Assembly: GCA_040880805.1 (NCBI GenBank)
Contig: JBBDHW010000043.1
Span: 18,561-82,560 of the forward strand
Reading direction: 5' to 3'
Length of the DNA stretch: 64,000 bases
DNA from: Acidimicrobiia bacterium
GTDB taxonomy: Bacteria; Actinomycetota; Acidimicrobiia; IMCC26256; DASPTH01
Below, piece by piece: positions 50,332-59,198 of this stretch. Each line of letters starts with the position of its first letter. The stretch's first letter is position 1. The notes below the pieces were generated by a model. It was not told the DNA's origin, did no database searches, and was given only the letters and a program-made list of their open reading frames with translations. A program made the position numbers and the translations under genes.

Positions 50332-52041
50332 ATGACCGACAGCTCCGGCACGCCAATGTCCCCCGCGCGCGATTCGCGCCTCACGCCGGAGGCCGTCGCC
50401 GAGCGAGGGTTCACACAGGTCAAGCACGGCTACGCGGAGTCCGAGGTGAGGGCGTTCCTTCGCATGGTCTCCGACGATCTCGGATCAATTCGGAGCCGCG
50501 AGCGCGAGCTCCTCGCCCGCGTGCAGGAGCTCGAGGACCGGCTCGCGCGCCCGGTGCAACTTCCCTCCGACCAAGACCTCATCGCCGCGCTGGGCGAGGA
50601 GACGGCCCGCGTGCTGAGCCAGGCGCGCCAAGCGGCGGCCGGCCTTCGCTCGAAGGCGGACGAGCACGCGCGCCACGTGGTGCGGGAAGCGCAGGAGTCT
50701 TCGCGAGAGCTGCGTGCGTCCACCCAGCAGGCGGTGGAGACGAAGACCCGTGAAGCGGAGGACGCAGCACGCGCGCGGGCACGGGAGATCGTGGCTGAAG
50801 CACGCGTATTGCGCGAACGTGTCCTCTCCGACCTGAACGAGCGGCGCAGCGATCTCGAGCGTCAGATCGGCGAACTGCGCGCGGGTCGCGGTCGCCTTGT
50901 CGAGGTGTACCAGGTGGTGGAACGCGCACTGCTGCAGGCGGCGCGCACGATGGCAGAGGAACCGTCGAGGCCGGGCGTGGCCATGCCCGAGGTGAGCGAA
51001 CCCGCGCCCGACGCCGCGCCCGACGCCGCGCCCGACGCAGAGACGCCGAGTGCCGAGGATGGTGGCGACGCGGATGGTGGCGACGCGGAGGGGCACGACG
51101 CCGGATTGCAGAACGCCGGATTGCAGAACGCCGGATTGCAGAACGCCGGATTGCAGAACGAGGGTCACGACGTCGGCGCGCTCTTCGAGAAACTCCGTTC
51201 GGAGGCCGGCGCGACCGACGAACCCGATGAAGGAGCAGGCGAAACCGTCGAGGTCGTCGAGACGATCGATACCACCGAGGCCGCTGCGGGCGCCACGGGC
51301 GACGACGAGACCGCGCTGTTCCCCGACGACGACGACGTGGTCGTGGCCGAACTGGCGGGCGAGCCGCTCGACGACGATCGAGCCGCGCTCGCGGCGCGCG
51401 ACGATGCACTGGACCCGATCGCCGACGATCTCGCTCACCGGGCGAAGCGCGCCGTCCAAGACGAGCAGAACGACGTCCTCGACGGCCTTCGCCGTCAGCG
51501 CGGAAAGATCGATTTCGGGAAGGTCCTGCCGGCCACCGAGGACCAGCTGAGCCGCTGGGCGCACGTGCTCCAGCCGGCGGTCGATGCCGCCTACGGAGCC
51601 GGCGCGGCCTCCATGTCCTCAGGGGCGGCCGGCGCCGCGGCTGCCGCAGTGCCGAGTGCGCTCCTCACCGAGCTCGCGACCACCGTGGTCGCGCCGCTTC
51701 GCACCCGGTTGGAGTCGTCGCTCGAGTCGATCGACGCCCGAACGCCGGCCGACGTCGAGATCGCCATCGCCCAGCGCCTCGGGGCTCGGTACCGGGAGTG
51801 GAGAGGCCAGGACCTCGAGGAGGTGCTCGGCGACGCGCTCGCGGCCGCATACGCCGGCGGCGCGTACGACGCCGCACCGGAAGGTGCCCGGTTGCGCTGG
51901 GTGCCCGCGCGGGTGGGCAAGTGCCCCGACTGTGACGACAACGCGCTCGAGCCGACCGTGCGCGGCGATCACTTCCCCACCGGGCAGTCGCACCCGCCCG
52001 CGCACCCCGGCTGTCGTTGTCTCCTCGTGCTGGCAACCTGA
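50332..52041 (+). CDS. DivIVA-domain protein with Cys/His-rich phage-head-like C-terminus
   Basis: 569 residues. Residues 14-60 are a DivIVA domain (GFTQVKHGYAESEVRAFLRM), followed by a coiled coil to about 210. An acidic, disordered middle (about 220-370) contains AGLQN repeated four times. A second folded part ends GKCPDCDDNALEP, then HPPAHPGCRCLLV; the C-x2-C and HPGCRC pattern resembles the end of phage minor head (SPP1 gp7/Mu F-like) proteins. DivIVA marks curved membrane at poles. ATG at 50332 follows the protease stop by four bases. Confidence 0.75.
   Translation: MTDSSGTPMSPARDSRLTPEAVAERGFTQVKHGYAESEVRAFLRMVSDDLGSIRSRERELLARVQELEDRLARPVQLPSDQDLIAALGEETARVLSQARQAAAGLRSKADEHARHVVREAQESSRELRASTQQAVETKTREAEDAARARAREIVAEARVLRERVLSDLNERRSDLERQIGELRAGRGRLVEVYQVVERALLQAARTMAEEPSRPGVAMPEVSEPAPDAAPDAAPDAETPSAEDGGDADGGDAEGHDAGLQNAGLQNAGLQNAGLQNEGHDVGALFEKLRSEAGATDEPDEGAGETVEVVETIDTTEAAAGATGDDETALFPDDDDVVVAELAGEPLDDDRAALAARDDALDPIADDLAHRAKRAVQDEQNDVLDGLRRQRGKIDFGKVLPATEDQLSRWAHVLQPAVDAAYGAGAASMSSGAAGAAAAAVPSALLTELATTVVAPLRTRLESSLESIDARTPADVEIAIAQRLGARYREWRGQDLEEVLGDALAAAYAGGAYDAAPEGARLRWVPARVGKCPDCDDNALEPTVRGDHFPTGQSHPPAHPGCRCLLVLAT
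51100..51159 (+). repeat. Four tandem 15-bp repeats in the DivIVA-domain gene
   Basis: GCCGGATTGCAGAAC occurs four times without change at 51100, 51115, 51130 and 51145, encoding AGLQN each time. Exact identity indicates recent expansion. It is preceded by shorter Pro-Asp-Ala-Ala repeats near 51007. Confidence 0.92.
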
Positions 52042-52049
52042 TCATTCGT

Positions 52050-52093
52050 CGCTCACTGCGAGCCGGGGTACCCGGCTCGCGGACGTTCGCTCC
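52050..52093 (+). repeat. REP-like palindromic element, copy 4
   Basis: Core 52058-52080: perfect arms GCGAGCCGGG and CCCGGCTCGC around GTA. Flanks CGCTCACT and CGTTCGCTCC fit the consensus. It lies just after the DivIVA stop in the 163-base gap before UPF0182. A further GC-rich stretch (52095-52140) has no clear role. Confidence 0.85.
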
Positions 52094-52189
52094 TGGCGAG
52101 CGGCTTCGTTCGCTGCGCTCCTGCCGCCGCCGCGGCGCCTGAAGTTTGTTCCTGCGCGTCCGCGCTGCACCGAGAGCGGTCCGGCACTC

Positions 52190-52195
52190 TAGGCT
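52190..52195 (+). promoter_or_regulatory. Candidate -10 (TAGGCT) for leaderless UPF0182 mRNA
   Basis: TAGGCT is nine bases before the ATG at 52205, as for xseA and the LLM gene. Confidence 0.42.
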
Positions 52196-52204
52196 GCGGC
52201 TTCG

Positions 52205-55168
52205 ATGCGCGTCCCCACGGCAGAGCCCCGACGCCGATTTCGCCTCCGTGGCTGGATCATCGGCTTGGTTGTGTTGTTCCTCGTGCTGGCGTTCAGCCTG
52301 CGCGGCCTGGCGGGCTTCTACACCGATTTTCTCTGGTTCGACTCCCTGGGGCAGGGCAGCACGTGGAGCAGCCTCCTCGCGGCGAAGGTCGCTCCGGCGC
52401 TCGTCTTCACAGTCGCGTTCTTCGTGATCATGTGGGTGAACCTGGTCATCGCCGACCGGTTGGCACCCAAGTACCGGTCGATGGGTCCCGAAGACGAGCT
52501 CATCGCGCGCTACCAGCAAGTCGCGGGGCCGTACACGGGCCGGATCCGCGTGGGTGTGTCGCTCTTCTTCGCGCTGATCGCGGGCATCGGCGTGTCCTCG
52601 CAGTGGCGGCAGTGGGTGCTCTTCACGCACAGCCAGAAGTTCGGCATGAAAGACCCGCAATTCCACAAGGACATCGGCTTCTACGTCTTCCAGCTCCCGT
52701 TCCTCAAGTTCATCGCCGAGTGGCTCTTCGCGGGTCTGGTGATCGTGCTCATCGTTGCCGCCGTCGCGCACTACCTCAACGGTGGGATCCGGTTCCAGAG
52801 CCCGTTCCAGCGCGTCACGCCGCAGGTCAAGGCGCACTTGTCGGTGATCCTCGCGGTGATGGCGCTCGTCAAGACCGCGCAGTACTACCTCGGCCGCTTC
52901 GAGCTCGACTTCTCCACCCGCGGCGTGGTCGAAGGGGCGAGCTACACCGATGTCAAGGCGCAGCTCCCCGCGCTCAATCTGCTGATCGTCATCTCGATCT
53001 TCGCGGCGGGGCTGTTCATCTGGAACATCCAGCGTCGCGGCTGGGTACTGCCGATCATCGCGGTGGGCCTGTGGGGCTTCGTCTCGATCGTGATCGGCAC
53101 GATCTACCCGGCGCTCATCCAGCAGTTCAAGGTCGGCCCGAACGAGTTCCAGACCGAAGCTCCCTACATCGAGCGCAACATCCGCGCGACGCGGAACGCG
53201 TTCGTGCTCGACGAGGTGAAGCCCGGCGACTTCAACTTCAAGACCTTCGGCCAGCTTCCGACCGCAGAGGCGAACGCGATCGTCGACAGCAACAAGGGAA
53301 CGATCGACAACGCCCGGTTGTGGGACCCGGGGATCATCCAGGAGACGTACAACTCGCTCCAGAACCTCCAGACCTACTACCAGATCGGCGACGTCGACGT
53401 CGACCGATACCTCGTGGACAACGAGGTCCGTCAGGTGTTGATCTCGGCGCGCGGCCTCAACAGCGCCGACCTGCCGAGCCAGTCGTTCGTGAACCGCCAC
53501 ATCATCTACACGCACGGGTACGGCGTGGTCGCGTCGCCGAGCAATTCCGCGACGGCTGACGGCTCCCCCACGTACTACCTGGAGAACGTCCCCACCGAGA
53601 CCGTCCCGAATGGGATCAAGCTCAGCGACGGCGAGGCTTCCCAGATCTACTTTGCCGAGAACCTCGGCAGCTACGTGCTGGTGGACGCGAAGTCGAAGGA
53701 GTTCAATTATCAGACGCCGGGGAAGACCGACCAGTTCACGCGCTACCGGGGGAAAGACGGCGTGGAGCTGTCGAACTTCGTGCGTCGCGCCGCGTTCGCG
53801 CTCCGGTTCGGCAGCATCGATCCGCTGATCTCCGGGCAGGTCACGTCGAACACGAGAGTGCTCATGGAGCGCGACATCCGCGCCCGGGTCGAGAAGCTCG
53901 CGCCGTTCCTGCGCTACGACGGCGATCCGTATCCCGTAGCGATGGGGACGCACACGATCTGGGTCCTCGACGGGTACACCACCACCGACATGTACCCGTA
54001 CGCGCAGTCCACGAGCGGCGAGCAGGGTCTCGCAACCGACTTCAACTATGTGCGCAACTCCGTGAAGGCGACGGTCGACGCGTACGAGGGCACGGTCACC
54101 TTCTACGTGTTCGACAACAAGGACCCGATCATCAAGGCGTGGCGCAGCGCTTTCCCCGACCTGTTCACCGACGCGTCGAGAATGTCGCCCGAGCTCCGCG
54201 CGCATCTGCGCTACCCGGAGGACCTGTTCAAGGTTCAGTCGAACATGTTCGGCCGTTACCACGTCACCGAACCACGCCGCTTCTACGACGGCAGCGCGAA
54301 GTGGCTCGTGTCGCCCGACCCGGGATCGGGGCCGGTGTCGAGCTCCGACTTCGGTTCGTTGATCGACTCTGCGAGCTCCGATACCAGCGCGAACGCGCAG
54401 CCGCAGGCGGCCACGTCCACCGGGCGGCGCATCGATCCGTACTACCTCTATCTCAAGTTGCCGAAGGAAGAATCTGAGCACTTCATCGTCATCACGCCCT
54501 TTGTGCCCGTGTCGAGCAACAACCGCGAGACGCGACTCGTGTCGTTCCTCACCGCGAACTCCGATCCCGGTCACTACGGCGAGATGCGCGCGTTCACGAT
54601 GCCTCAGGGGGAGACGGTCAAGGGGCCGGTCCAGGTCAACAGCGAGATGAACCGCGCGAGCCCGATCTCCCAGGCCGTCACCCTCTTGAACCAGCAGGGC
54701 TCACGCGTCACGCAAGGGAGCCTCCAGCTCATACCCGTGGGCAACTCGCTCCTCTACGTGCGGCCGTTCTACGCCCAGGGGCGTGGGAGCGGGAGCTTCC
54801 CGCAGTTCCAGTTCGTGGCCGTGTTCACCCAAGACTTCGGGCAGGCCGTCTGCGCGCAGAACGTGAACGACGCGCTCAACCAGCTCTTCGGGCAGGCCGA
54901 CCGCTCGGCCTCGTGCAACGTCGCGATCACCGGCGTTCAACCCGGCACGCCGACTTCCACGACCACCACCGCGCCTCCGGGGACCGTCACCACGACCCCC
55001 GGACCCACCACGACGCTTCCCGCTTCCACCCAGGAGTTGATCGCCCTGGCCAGCAAGACCTACGGCGACGCCCAGGACGCCCTCAAGGCCGGCGATTTCG
55101 CCCGCTATGCGACGCTGATCACACAGCTCGGCGACATCCTGGCAAAGCTCGACGCGGCCACCCGGTAG
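52205..55168 (+). CDS. UPF0182 family large membrane protein
   Basis: 987 residues. The N-terminal 320 residues have about seven membrane helices (WIIGLVVLFLVLAFSLRGLA; VAPALVFTVAFFVIMWVNLV; LLIVISIFAAGLFIW; VLPIIAVGLWGFVSIVIGTI). A large extracytoplasmic domain follows with PNEFQTEAPYIERNIRATRN, TRYRGKDGVELSNFVRRAAF and LRYPEDLFKVQSNMFGRYH. The C-terminus has a Thr/Pro-rich linker and a short helical tail. The family is widespread in actinobacteria with no proven function. Confidence 0.93.
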   Translation: MRVPTAEPRRRFRLRGWIIGLVVLFLVLAFSLRGLAGFYTDFLWFDSLGQGSTWSSLLAAKVAPALVFTVAFFVIMWVNLVIADRLAPKYRSMGPEDELIARYQQVAGPYTGRIRVGVSLFFALIAGIGVSSQWRQWVLFTHSQKFGMKDPQFHKDIGFYVFQLPFLKFIAEWLFAGLVIVLIVAAVAHYLNGGIRFQSPFQRVTPQVKAHLSVILAVMALVKTAQYYLGRFELDFSTRGVVEGASYTDVKAQLPALNLLIVISIFAAGLFIWNIQRRGWVLPIIAVGLWGFVSIVIGTIYPALIQQFKVGPNEFQTEAPYIERNIRATRNAFVLDEVKPGDFNFKTFGQLPTAEANAIVDSNKGTIDNARLWDPGIIQETYNSLQNLQTYYQIGDVDVDRYLVDNEVRQVLISARGLNSADLPSQSFVNRHIIYTHGYGVVASPSNSATADGSPTYYLENVPTETVPNGIKLSDGEASQIYFAENLGSYVLVDAKSKEFNYQTPGKTDQFTRYRGKDGVELSNFVRRAAFALRFGSIDPLISGQVTSNTRVLMERDIRARVEKLAPFLRYDGDPYPVAMGTHTIWVLDGYTTTDMYPYAQSTSGEQGLATDFNYVRNSVKATVDAYEGTVTFYVFDNKDPIIKAWRSAFPDLFTDASRMSPELRAHLRYPEDLFKVQSNMFGRYHVTEPRRFYDGSAKWLVSPDPGSGPVSSSDFGSLIDSASSDTSANAQPQAATSTGRRIDPYYLYLKLPKEESEHFIVITPFVPVSSNNRETRLVSFLTANSDPGHYGEMRAFTMPQGETVKGPVQVNSEMNRASPISQAVTLLNQQGSRVTQGSLQLIPVGNSLLYVRPFYAQGRGSGSFPQFQFVAVFTQDFGQAVCAQNVNDALNQLFGQADRSASCNVAITGVQPGTPTSTTTTAPPGTVTTTPGPTTTLPASTQELIALASKTYGDAQDALKAGDFARYATLITQLGDILAKLDAATR

Positions 55169-55195
55169 ACCGGCCGAGAGAACCGCGTCCCGGGA

Positions 55196-55224
55196 TTGTT
55201 CCAGGGCCGGGGGATTGTTACTAT
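55196..55224 (+). promoter_or_regulatory. Housekeeping-type promoter of the sufB operon
   Basis: TTGTTC (55196-55201) and TACTAT (55219-55224) are separated by exactly 17 bases. The -10 is overlapped by the suf inverted repeat at 55219-55234. This is the best sigma-70-type promoter in the window. Confidence 0.65.
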
Positions 55225-55234
55225 CTACGTAGTG
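55219..55234. promoter_or_regulatory. Candidate suf operator, copy 1
   Basis: Half-sites TACTATC and CGTAGTG are separated by two bases. The right half and following GGAAA are identical to the operator of the opposing suf operon at 62925. It overlaps the -10, a position suited to repression. Confidence 0.6.
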
Positions 55235-55276
55235 GAAATCCCCCTGTTCCCTGCTTCCTCCCGGTAGGAGCGCCTG

Positions 55277-56680
55277 ATGGCCGTCTCCGGCATCGATCTC
55301 GGCAAGTACAAGCTCGGCTGGTCCGACAGCACCGAGGACTACGTCTACACGCCCAAGAAGGGCCTCAACGAGGACATCGTCCGGGAGATCTCGCACCGCA
55401 AGAGCGAGCCCGAGTGGATGATCAACTTCCGCCTCAACGCCCTGAAGCGGTTCGAGCGCAAGCCGATGCTCGAGTGGTTCGCCAAGAACATGCCCCACAT
55501 CGACTTCGACGACATCTACTACTACCTCAAGCCCACCGAGGGGCAGGTCTCCGACTGGGACATGCTCCCGGAAGGCATGAAGGAGACCTACGAGAAGCTC
55601 GGCATCCCCGAGGCCGAGCGCAAGTTCCTCGCGGGGGTCACGGCTCAATACGATTCGGAAACGGTGTACCACCGAAACCGCGAAGAGCTCGCGAAGACGG
55701 GCGTGCTCTTCACCGACATGGACACCGCGGTCCGTGAGTACCCGGAGATCGTGCAGCAGTACTTCGGCACGGTGATCCCGCCGGGCGACAACAAGTTCGC
55801 CGCGCTCAACTCGTCCGTGTGGTCGGGCGGCAGTTTCGCGTACATCCCGCCGGGCGTGCACGTGGAGATGCCGCTGCAGGCGTACTTCCGTATCAACGCG
55901 GAGAACGCCGGCCAGTTCGAGCGCACGATGATCATCGCCGACGAAGGCGCGTCGGTGCACTACGTCGAGGGTTGCTCGGCGCCTGTGTACTCCACCGACT
56001 CGCTGCATTCGGCCGTCGTCGAGCTCATCGCCAAGCCGGGCGCGCGCATCCGGTACACCACCATCCAGAACTGGTCGCCGAATGTCTACAACCTCGTCAC
56101 CAAGCGGGCGCGGGCCGAGACCGAGTCCGAGGTCCAGTGGATCGACGGCAACCTCGGCTCCAAGCTCACGATGAAGTACCCGGCGGTGGTGATGGTCGGT
56201 CCGAAGGCGCACGGCGAGGTGCTCTCGGTCGCGTACGCGGGGGAGGGCCAGCACCAGGACGCGGGGGCGAAGATGACCCACGCCGCGCCGGAGACCACGT
56301 CGATCATCGACTCGAAGTCCATCGCGAAGGACGGCGGGCGCACCAGCTACCGCGGCCTCGTGAAGGTCGAAGAGGGCGCGCACCACTCGAAGAGCCACGT
56401 GCGCTGCGACGCGCTGATCCTCGACGACCACAGCCGGTCCGATACCTGGCCGCGCATGGAGGTCGACGAGAAGGATGCCCGCATCGGCCACGAGGCAACG
56501 GTGTCGAAGGTGGGCGACGACCAGATCTTCTACCTGATGAGCCGTGGCCTCACCGAGCAGCAGGCCACCGCGATGATCGTGAACGGCTTCATCGAGCCCA
56601 TCACCAAGACGCTGCCGATGGAGTACGCGGTGGAGCTGTCGCGCCTCATCGAGCTCAACATGGAGGGCGCAGTCGGATAG
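55277..56680 (+). CDS. sufB: Fe-S cluster assembly scaffold SufB
   Basis: 467 residues. Typical start (LNEDIVREISHRKSEPEWMI) and beta-helix core (YIPPGVHVEMPLQAYFRINA; HYVEGCSAPVYSTDSLHSAV, with the conserved Cys; NWSPNVYNLVTKRA), ending VSKVGDDQIFYLMSRGLTEQ. With SufC and SufD it builds Fe-S clusters in the cytoplasm. ATG at 55277 follows TAGGAG. The stop overlaps the sufD GTG by one base (TAGTG). Confidence 0.96.
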   Translation: MAVSGIDLGKYKLGWSDSTEDYVYTPKKGLNEDIVREISHRKSEPEWMINFRLNALKRFERKPMLEWFAKNMPHIDFDDIYYYLKPTEGQVSDWDMLPEGMKETYEKLGIPEAERKFLAGVTAQYDSETVYHRNREELAKTGVLFTDMDTAVREYPEIVQQYFGTVIPPGDNKFAALNSSVWSGGSFAYIPPGVHVEMPLQAYFRINAENAGQFERTMIIADEGASVHYVEGCSAPVYSTDSLHSAVVELIAKPGARIRYTTIQNWSPNVYNLVTKRARAETESEVQWIDGNLGSKLTMKYPAVVMVGPKAHGEVLSVAYAGEGQHQDAGAKMTHAAPETTSIIDSKSIAKDGGRTSYRGLVKVEEGAHHSKSHVRCDALILDDHSRSDTWPRMEVDEKDARIGHEATVSKVGDDQIFYLMSRGLTEQQATAMIVNGFIEPITKTLPMEYAVELSRLIELNMEGAVG

Positions 56681-58008
56681 TGAGCTCGTTCACACCCGAC
56701 GCGTCTCGAGCACTCCCCGGTCCCGATTGGCTCGCCGAGCGACGGCGCGCCGCCGCGGAACGGCTCGCCGACCTGAGCTGGCCCACCACCGAAGAGGAGA
56801 TCTGGCGCTATAGCCGGATCGACGAGCTCGACCTCGAGCGTCTCCGCCCGATCCCGCCGCAGCAACTCGGCGACCCCGGCCAAGAAACGGCGCCGGGCGG
56901 CGGTCCGATCGCGGCCGAGGCCGGTGAGCGATCCGGTCTGATCGTCGTGCGCAACGGCCGCGTCGTGCACCACTCGCTCGACGACGCGCTCGCCGCGAAG
57001 GGCGTGCAGGTGTGCGAGCTCGCAACCTGCGACCGCGCCGACGTGGAAGACGTGCTCGGCGTGTGCTCCGACGCCTCGCCCGACGCGTTCACCGTGCTGC
57101 ACGACGCGTTCCTCGCGGGCGGCGCGGTGGTGAAGGTTCCCGCGGGCGTCGTCGTCGACAAGCCCATCGTGGTGCTGCACTGGTCGGAGGGCGACGGGCT
57201 CGCCAGCTTCCCGCACACGCTCGTGGTCGCCGGTGAGAGTTCCGAGGTCACCGTGTTCGACCGCTTCGGCTCCACCGACACGCACTCCGCCGACGCGGCT
57301 CATCTCGTCGACGCGGTCGTCGAGCTCGTACTCGGCGACGGCGCGCACGTGCGCTACGTGTCGGTGCAGGAACACGGGCCGCGCACGTGGCAGATCGCGT
57401 TGCAACGCGCGCACGTGGGGCGCGACGCAACGCTGCGATCGTCGGCCGTTGCGCTGGGCGGGTACTACGCACGACTTCGGAGTGAATCCCTGCTCGCCGG
57501 CGAGGGCGGCGAGAGCGACCTCACTGCCGTCTACTTCGGCGACGGCAACCAGATGCTCGACTTCCGCACCCTCCAGGATCATGTGGCACCGCATACGCGG
57601 AGCGACCTGCTGTTCAAGGGCGCCGTCGAGGACCACGCGCAGTCGGTCTACTCAGGGCTCATCCGCATCCGGCACGGTGCGCAGGGCGCGAACGCGTTCC
57701 AGACCAACCGCAACCTCGTGCTCACCGAGGGCGCCGAGGCGATGTCGGTGCCGAACCTCGAGATCGAGGCCGACGACGTGCACTGCTCGCACGCGAGCAC
57801 CGTCGGTCCGATCGACGACGACCAGCTCTACTACCTGGCAACCCGTGGCGTGCCGCCGGAGGAGGCGGAGCGCCTCATCGTGCTCGGCTTCTTCGACGAC
57901 GTGTTCGAGCGGCTGCCGCTGCCCTCGCTCGTCGCGCCGCTCCGCCGGGGCGTGATCGAGAAGATCGAGCACCGCGACGCGATCGCGAGAGCCGGTGCCA
58001 GTGCCTGA
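56680..58008 (+). CDS. sufD: Fe-S cluster assembly protein SufD
   Basis: 442 residues. LSWPTTEEEIWRYSRIDELD at the N-terminus, a right-handed beta-helix core and the conserved C-terminal FQTNRNLVLTEGAEAMSVPN, then IEADDVHCSHASTVGPID with the His/Cys-containing motif, and YYLATRGVPPEEAERLIVLG. It pairs with SufB in the SufBC2D complex. GTG start. Its last bases overlap the Rieske gene. Confidence 0.95.
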   Translation: MSSFTPDASRALPGPDWLAERRRAAAERLADLSWPTTEEEIWRYSRIDELDLERLRPIPPQQLGDPGQETAPGGGPIAAEAGERSGLIVVRNGRVVHHSLDDALAAKGVQVCELATCDRADVEDVLGVCSDASPDAFTVLHDAFLAGGAVVKVPAGVVVDKPIVVLHWSEGDGLASFPHTLVVAGESSEVTVFDRFGSTDTHSADAAHLVDAVVELVLGDGAHVRYVSVQEHGPRTWQIALQRAHVGRDATLRSSAVALGGYYARLRSESLLAGEGGESDLTAVYFGDGNQMLDFRTLQDHVAPHTRSDLLFKGAVEDHAQSVYSGLIRIRHGAQGANAFQTNRNLVLTEGAEAMSVPNLEIEADDVHCSHASTVGPIDDDQLYYLATRGVPPEEAERLIVLGFFDDVFERLPLPSLVAPLRRGVIEKIEHRDAIARAGASA

Positions 58009-58315
58009 AATGCGTGTGTGCTCGACGACGGACGTGAAGCCCGGCGCCGCCGCGCGCTTCGACGTCGACGGCCACCGCCTGTGTGTGGTGCGTATCGACG
58101 ACGACTGGTACGTGATCGGTGACCGCTGCTCCCATGCCGACTACTCGCTGTCGGAAGGCGACGTGTGGGAGGACGAGCGCGAGATCGAGTGCCCAAAGCA
58201 CGGCTCCACGTTCTCGCTCGAGACCGGCGAGCCGCTGAGCTTCCCCGCCACCAAGCCCGTCCCCGTCTACCAGGTGCGCGCCGACGGCGACGACGTGATC
58301 GTGAGCCTCCCATGA
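58001..58315 (+). CDS. Rieske-type 2Fe-2S ferredoxin in the suf operon
   Basis: 104 residues. Cluster ligands are in DRCSHADYSL (C-x-H) and IECPKHGSTF (C-x2-H), with normal spacing. Rieske ferredoxins are frequent in actinobacterial suf operons, as electron carrier or cluster acceptor. The start may be GTG at 57995, GTG at 58001 or ATG at 58010; all overlap or abut sufD. Confidence 0.88.
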   Translation: MPEMRVCSTTDVKPGAAARFDVDGHRLCVVRIDDDWYVIGDRCSHADYSLSEGDVWEDEREIECPKHGSTFSLETGEPLSFPATKPVPVYQVRADGDDVIVSLP

Positions 58316-58328
58316 CCCCGACTCACCT

Positions 58329-58383
58329 CCAACTTGCGTCATCAGACGGCGCTATACGACGTCTGCTGACGCAGGTTCGTTGG
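58329..58383 (+). repeat. 55-bp dispersed palindrome, copy P2b
   Basis: Left arm CCAACTTGCGTCATCAGACG, centre GCGCTATACGAC, right arm GTCTGCTGACGCAGG with TTCGTTGG beyond. Compared with P2a (19201) the core GCTATACGAC and CTGACGC arms are shared. It sits between the Rieske and sufC genes in the same operon, ending eight bases before the sufC start. Confidence 0.8.
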
Positions 58384-58391
58384 GACATTCC

Positions 58392-59192
58392 GTGAGCGTG
58401 CTGAGGATCTCGGATCTGTGCGCGTCGGTGGGTGGGGTGGAGATCCTGCGCGGGGTCGACCTCGAGGTCGCGTCGGGCGAGGTGCACGCGCTGATGGGCC
58501 CGAACGGGTCCGGCAAGTCGACGCTGGCCCACGTGCTCATGGGCCGCGGCGACTACCACGTCACCGCGGGTTCGATCACGATCGACGGCGAGGAGCTGCT
58601 CGGCCTCGCCACCCACGAGCGCGCGGCGCGCGGCCTGTTCCTCGCGCTGCAATACCCCGTGGAGCTTCCCGGGGTGCGCCTCGTCGACTTCCTCGGTGCC
58701 GCGCTCCAGGGCCAGGCCCGCGACACCAACGGGGAACTCGAGGCCAGGATCGAGTCCGAGGCGGCCCGCCTCGGTGTCGCGCACCAGTTCCTCGCGCGCG
58801 GTGTGAACGTGGAGTTCTCCGGTGGGGAGCAGAAGCGTTCCGAGACGCTGCAACTCGCGGTGCTCGAGCCGCGGTTCGCGGTGCTCGACGAGATCGACAG
58901 CGGTCTCGACGTCGATGCCCTGCGCGACGTCGCCCGCCGCATCGAGGCGATGACCAAGGAGCGCCAGCTCGGCGTGCTCGCGATCACGCATTACGCGCGC
59001 CTCCTCGACGAGCTGCGGGCCGACCGTGTGCACGTGCTCATGGCCGGCCGCATCGTCGCGAGCGGCGGTCCCGAGCTGGCCGACAAGCTCGAGGAAGTCG
59101 GCTACGAGGGGCTCGCCGCCGAGCTCGGCGTCGAGACCCTCGCAGTGGAGCCGGCCGCGGTGGCGGACCCGTTCGCCGACCCCGGCTTCTGA
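58392..59192 (+). CDS. sufC: SufC ATPase (first copy)
   Basis: 266 residues. Walker A MGPNGSGKST, signature NVEFSGGEQKRSETLQLA, Walker B FAVLDEIDSGLDVDAL and switch His in VLAITHYARLL are intact. SufC drives SufBD conformational change. The C-terminal 25 residues (VETLAVEPAAVADPFADPGF) extend beyond the usual end. GTG at 58392, eight bases after palindrome P2b; TTG at 58380 is a less likely start. A second SufC lies at 62143. Confidence 0.94.
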   Translation: MSVLRISDLCASVGGVEILRGVDLEVASGEVHALMGPNGSGKSTLAHVLMGRGDYHVTAGSITIDGEELLGLATHERAARGLFLALQYPVELPGVRLVDFLGAALQGQARDTNGELEARIESEAARLGVAHQFLARGVNVEFSGGEQKRSETLQLAVLEPRFAVLDEIDSGLDVDALRDVARRIEAMTKERQLGVLAITHYARLLDELRADRVHVLMAGRIVASGGPELADKLEEVGYEGLAAELGVETLAVEPAAVADPFADPGF

Positions 59193-59198
59193 CAACGC

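Noticed and set aside
51665-54574. Long minus-strand open frame of 969 codons
   Set aside because: It is antisense to the UPF0182 gene, has no ribosome site, and its Arg/His/Val-rich composition is typical of frames opposite GC-rich genes.
54701-56491. Minus-strand open frame of 596 codons
   Set aside because: Antisense to UPF0182 and sufB, both certain genes; no recognisable domain.
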